Shown here piece after piece: positions 41,076-42,868 of a stretch of 42,868 bases of DNA. Source of the DNA: Anaerolineae bacterium (GTDB lineage: Bacteria > Chloroflexota > Anaerolineae > Aggregatilineales > J027); assembly GCA_019913005.1 (NCBI GenBank), contig JAIOHL010000341.1:1-42868 (forward strand). Direction: 5' to 3'. The notes under the pieces were generated by a model that had not been told where the DNA came from, searched no databases, and saw only the letters and a program-made list of their open reading frames with translations. The position numbers were made by a program, and so were the translations under genes. The first letter of the stretch is position 1; each line of letters starts with the position of its first letter.

Positions 41076-42221
41076 ATGAAACGCTCACTAGCGCTCGTAC
41101 TTGTCTTAACCCTCGCTCTCGCATTTTTCGCCCGTGTTCCCTCCAGCCGCGCTCAAGATACCGTGACGATCCAATTGATGGGTTGGTCATCCTCCCCAGC
41201 CGAAAATGCGGCGCTCGAAGAAATGATTGCGGCCTTTGAAGAGGCCAATCCGAATATTAATGTTGATTTACAGCTTGTCCCCGAATATGACACCACCCTC
41301 CAAGCAGCATTTGCCAGTGGTGATGCGCCGAATGTCTTTTATGTGGATAGCAGCCGCCTACCCGATTTTGTGGACGCTGGTGTAATCGCCGCTGGGGGTG
41401 ACATGATCGTTGACCCAGAAGGCTTTTTCCCCTCTCTAGTGGATGTGTTCACCATTGATGACACATTTTATTGCCCACCCAAAGACTTTTCGACAATGGC
41501 TTTGCAATACAACAAAGCCCTGTTCGATGCCGCTGGACTGGAATACCCAACTAACGATTGGACATGGGACGATCTGACTGCCGCCGCTGAAGCCCTCACC
41601 AGTGGTGACACTGTGGGGTTGGTGGTTCCGCCCGAACTCCCACGCTGGTTGCCCTTCCTCTATCAGGCCGGTGGCTCGGTATTGAGCGAAGATGGCACAG
41701 AAGTGACCTTTGACAGTGAAGAAGCCATGACCGCCCTTGAACTCTACTTGGGTATGGTGGAAGATGGTATTGCCGCACCTCCCTCCGAACTCGATGCAGG
41801 CTGGGGTGGTGAAGCCTTTGGTACTGGACGCGCTGCCATGGCGATGGAAGGTAACTGGGTCATTGGTGCATTGGCTGAGAGCTACCCGGATGTTGATTAT
41901 GGTGTAGTTGAACTGCCCGCTGGCCCTGCTGGTGAAGCGACGATGGCCTTTACTGTGTGCTATGGTGTCGCGGCAAATAACGATCGCCCCGATGAATCAT
42001 GGGCATTGGCAAACTTCCTAACGGGGCCAGAAGGCGCAATGATGGTTGGTGAAGCTGGTTTTGGTGCAATGCCTGCCCGTGAAGATGCCGCCGCAGTCTG
42101 GCTGGAAACTCGTGGTATAGAATTTGAAGCCTTCGTCACAGGTGCGGCCAATGCACATCGTTGGCAGTTCCCGGTAGGCTTTGGGGACTTCATTGACACC
42201 TTCAACAATGGCCTGAAATAA
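41076..42221 (+). CDS. CUT1 sugar ABC transporter substrate-binding protein, ends at an in-frame stop
   Basis: 381 residues from ATG 41076 (AGGAGG 7 nt upstream). A signal peptide (SLALVLVLTLALAFFARVPSSRA) is followed by a family-1 solute-binding fold: NAALEEMIAAFEEANPNINVDLQLVPEYDTTLQAAFASGDAPNVFYVDS, LQYNKALFDAAGLEYP..DWTWDDL and MAMEGNWVIGAL. The frame stops at TAA 42219-42221, right after NNGLK. The following 25 codons, in the same frame, read like the normal C-terminus of this family (see 42222-42299). The gene opens a second sugar-uptake operon; the substrate is unknown. Confidence 0.9.
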   Translation: MKRSLALVLVLTLALAFFARVPSSRAQDTVTIQLMGWSSSPAENAALEEMIAAFEEANPNINVDLQLVPEYDTTLQAAFASGDAPNVFYVDSSRLPDFVDAGVIAAGGDMIVDPEGFFPSLVDVFTIDDTFYCPPKDFSTMALQYNKALFDAAGLEYPTNDWTWDDLTAAAEALTSGDTVGLVVPPELPRWLPFLYQAGGSVLSEDGTEVTFDSEEAMTALELYLGMVEDGIAAPPSELDAGWGGEAFGTGRAAMAMEGNWVIGALAESYPDVDYGVVELPAGPAGEATMAFTVCYGVAANNDRPDESWALANFLTGPEGAMMVGEAGFGAMPAREDAAAVWLETRGIEFEAFVTGAANAHRWQFPVGFGDFIDTFNNGLK

Positions 42222-42299
42222 GCGATGGCTGGCAATATGCTGCCGGAAGAGGTTTTAGAAGACTCAGTAGCAATTGCCGAAGAAATTCTCGCGGAATAA
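42222..42299 (+). pseudogene. In-frame C-terminal extension of the binding protein beyond the stop
   Basis: Directly after TAA 42219-42221 the same frame reads AMAGNMLPEEVLEDSVAIAE and ends EILAE before TAA at 42297-42299. Family-1 binding proteins commonly end with such a PEEALEDAVAIAEEIL-like helix. A CAA-to-TAA change would explain the break; read-through would give 407 residues. Confidence 0.7.
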
Positions 42300-42312
42300 A
42301 GACTTTTTGTTG

Positions 42313-42360
42313 GGGAGCGTTCCGTCTGCGATTGGTAGAGGGGATGCTCCCTTTTGTTTG
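42313..42360 (+). terminator. Intercistronic terminator/attenuator hairpin
   Basis: GGGAGCGTTCC (42313-42323) pairs with GGGATGCTCCC (42341-42351) at 9 of 11 positions, followed by TTTTGTTTG. Between a binding-protein gene and its permease genes, such partial terminators commonly lower permease expression. Confidence 0.65.
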
Positions 42361-42400
42361 TGCCATTTACCAACTAGATTTATTGACAGAAAGGGTTCCC

Positions 42401-42868
42401 ATGATTGCAGAAAAGAACTCTGTCAGCGGGACTGCCCCCGCTATACCTCCCCAAAAAGTCACGACCATGCGAACCACCAAGTTTGAGGAAACCGTTGCGG
42501 GCTATCTGTTTTTGGCCCCGGCGCTGATTATATTCATTGTGTTTTTGGTGATTCCACTGGTCATGGCTGTGTATATCAGCTTCACCGACTGGAACGGTAT
42601 TACTCCTCTGCGTGATGAAGATGCCTTTGAAACCATTGGCGATGACAATTATCAACAACTGTTGACTCAAGAAGGTCGCCGCCAAACTCGATTTTTTACC
42701 GCCGTCAAAAACACGACCTATTATGTGATTGGGGTAGTGCCGACTCAAACGCTTATCGCCCTGATTTTGGCCGTTATCGTCAATCAGAAATGGCTGAAGG
42801 CACGCGGTACTTTTCGTACTATCGCCTATCTACCTTCGATCACATCTTCAGTGGTGATTTCGATTGTG
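42401..42868 (+). CDS. CUT1 sugar ABC transporter permease (MalF-like), 5' part
   Basis: 156 residues are visible before the window ends; the frame is open at the edge. After a 30-residue polar N-terminus comes the first helix (TVAGYLFLAPALIIFIVFLV and IPLVMAVYISFTDWNG). Then there is an outer loop with NYQQLLTQEGRRQTRFFTAVKNTTYYV and the second helix (VIGVVPTQTLIALILAVIVNQ). This pattern is typical of MalF-type permeases. ATG 42401 has AAAGGG upstream. It is the second gene of the transporter begun at 41076. Confidence 0.88.
   Translation, partial: MIAEKNSVSGTAPAIPPQKVTTMRTTKFEETVAGYLFLAPALIIFIVFLVIPLVMAVYISFTDWNGITPLRDEDAFETIGDDNYQQLLTQEGRRQTRFFTAVKNTTYYVIGVVPTQTLIALILAVIVNQKWLKARGTFRTIAYLPSITSSVVISIV

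Noticed and set aside
1-42868. tRNA, rRNA, insertion sequences, phage genes, toxin-antitoxin pairs
   Set aside because: None recognised by eye on either strand: no transposase or integrase motifs, no cloverleaf-like CCA-ended elements, and no rRNA-like stretches.

Overview
The window looks like a chromosome segment from a member of the Chloroflexota, most likely the Anaerolineae side of the phylum. This is inferred from gene style, because there is no rRNA or other marker gene here. The clues are AfsR/SARP-type BTAD regulators, secreted PD40 beta-propeller proteins, ECF sigma genes with Ser/Thr/Pro-rich membrane partners, DUF5666 proteins, many sugar ABC transporters, and intermediate base composition. 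The bacterium appears to be a heterotroph that hydrolyses polysaccharides outside the cell and imports the sugars.

Layout. 1-4135: an ECF sigma factor, three membrane proteins and an ABC ATPase, with overlapping or nearly touching genes (one operon). 4231-9375: two minus-strand paralogous secreted seven-bladed propeller proteins. Between them lie the 3' remnant of a third copy and a duplicated promoter. 9631-12848: an AfsR-like regulator split into a SARP/NB-ARC gene and a TPR gene that overlap at TAATG. 12890-17282 (minus) and 17508-20461 (plus): two divergent ribose-type (CUT2) ABC transporters. The minus-strand permease is fused to a GAF domain and a C-terminal HTH-like segment. 20654-27076: a 2140-residue alpha-2-macroglobulin with an intact CIEQ thioester motif. 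27479-36371 (minus): a compact beta-glucan locus running lacI, solute-binding protein, two CUT1 permeases, GH3 glucosidase, GH16 endoglucanase. It has three copies of a palindromic LacI-type operator. 36621-40861: a DUF5666 protein, an STT3-like GT-C membrane protein, and an ECF sigma factor with its membrane-anchored partner. 41076-42868: the start of another CUT1 sugar transporter, with its own distinct LacI-type operator.

How the parts work together. In the GH16/GH3 locus, the secreted GH16 enzyme would cut beta-glucan outside the cell, the CUT1 transporter would import the fragments, and the signal-less GH3 enzyme would finish them inside, under one repressor. In the propeller/SARP locus, two promoters share the same geometry: three TGTC(A/G) units on an exact 11-bp period, 11 bp upstream of TATACT. 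That is the classic layout of a SARP target, and the SARP gene lies beside one of them. A related 11-bp tandem repeat precedes the macroglobulin gene, so these large secreted proteins may form one regulon.

The strongest leads for something undescribed are the permease-GAF-HTH fusion (a transporter that may sense and regulate), the SARP-type promoter pair with its collapsed paralog, and an in-frame stop near the end of the last solute-binding protein, after which the normal C-terminal sequence continues in frame. All homology statements rest on reading motifs by eye; no database search was possible.
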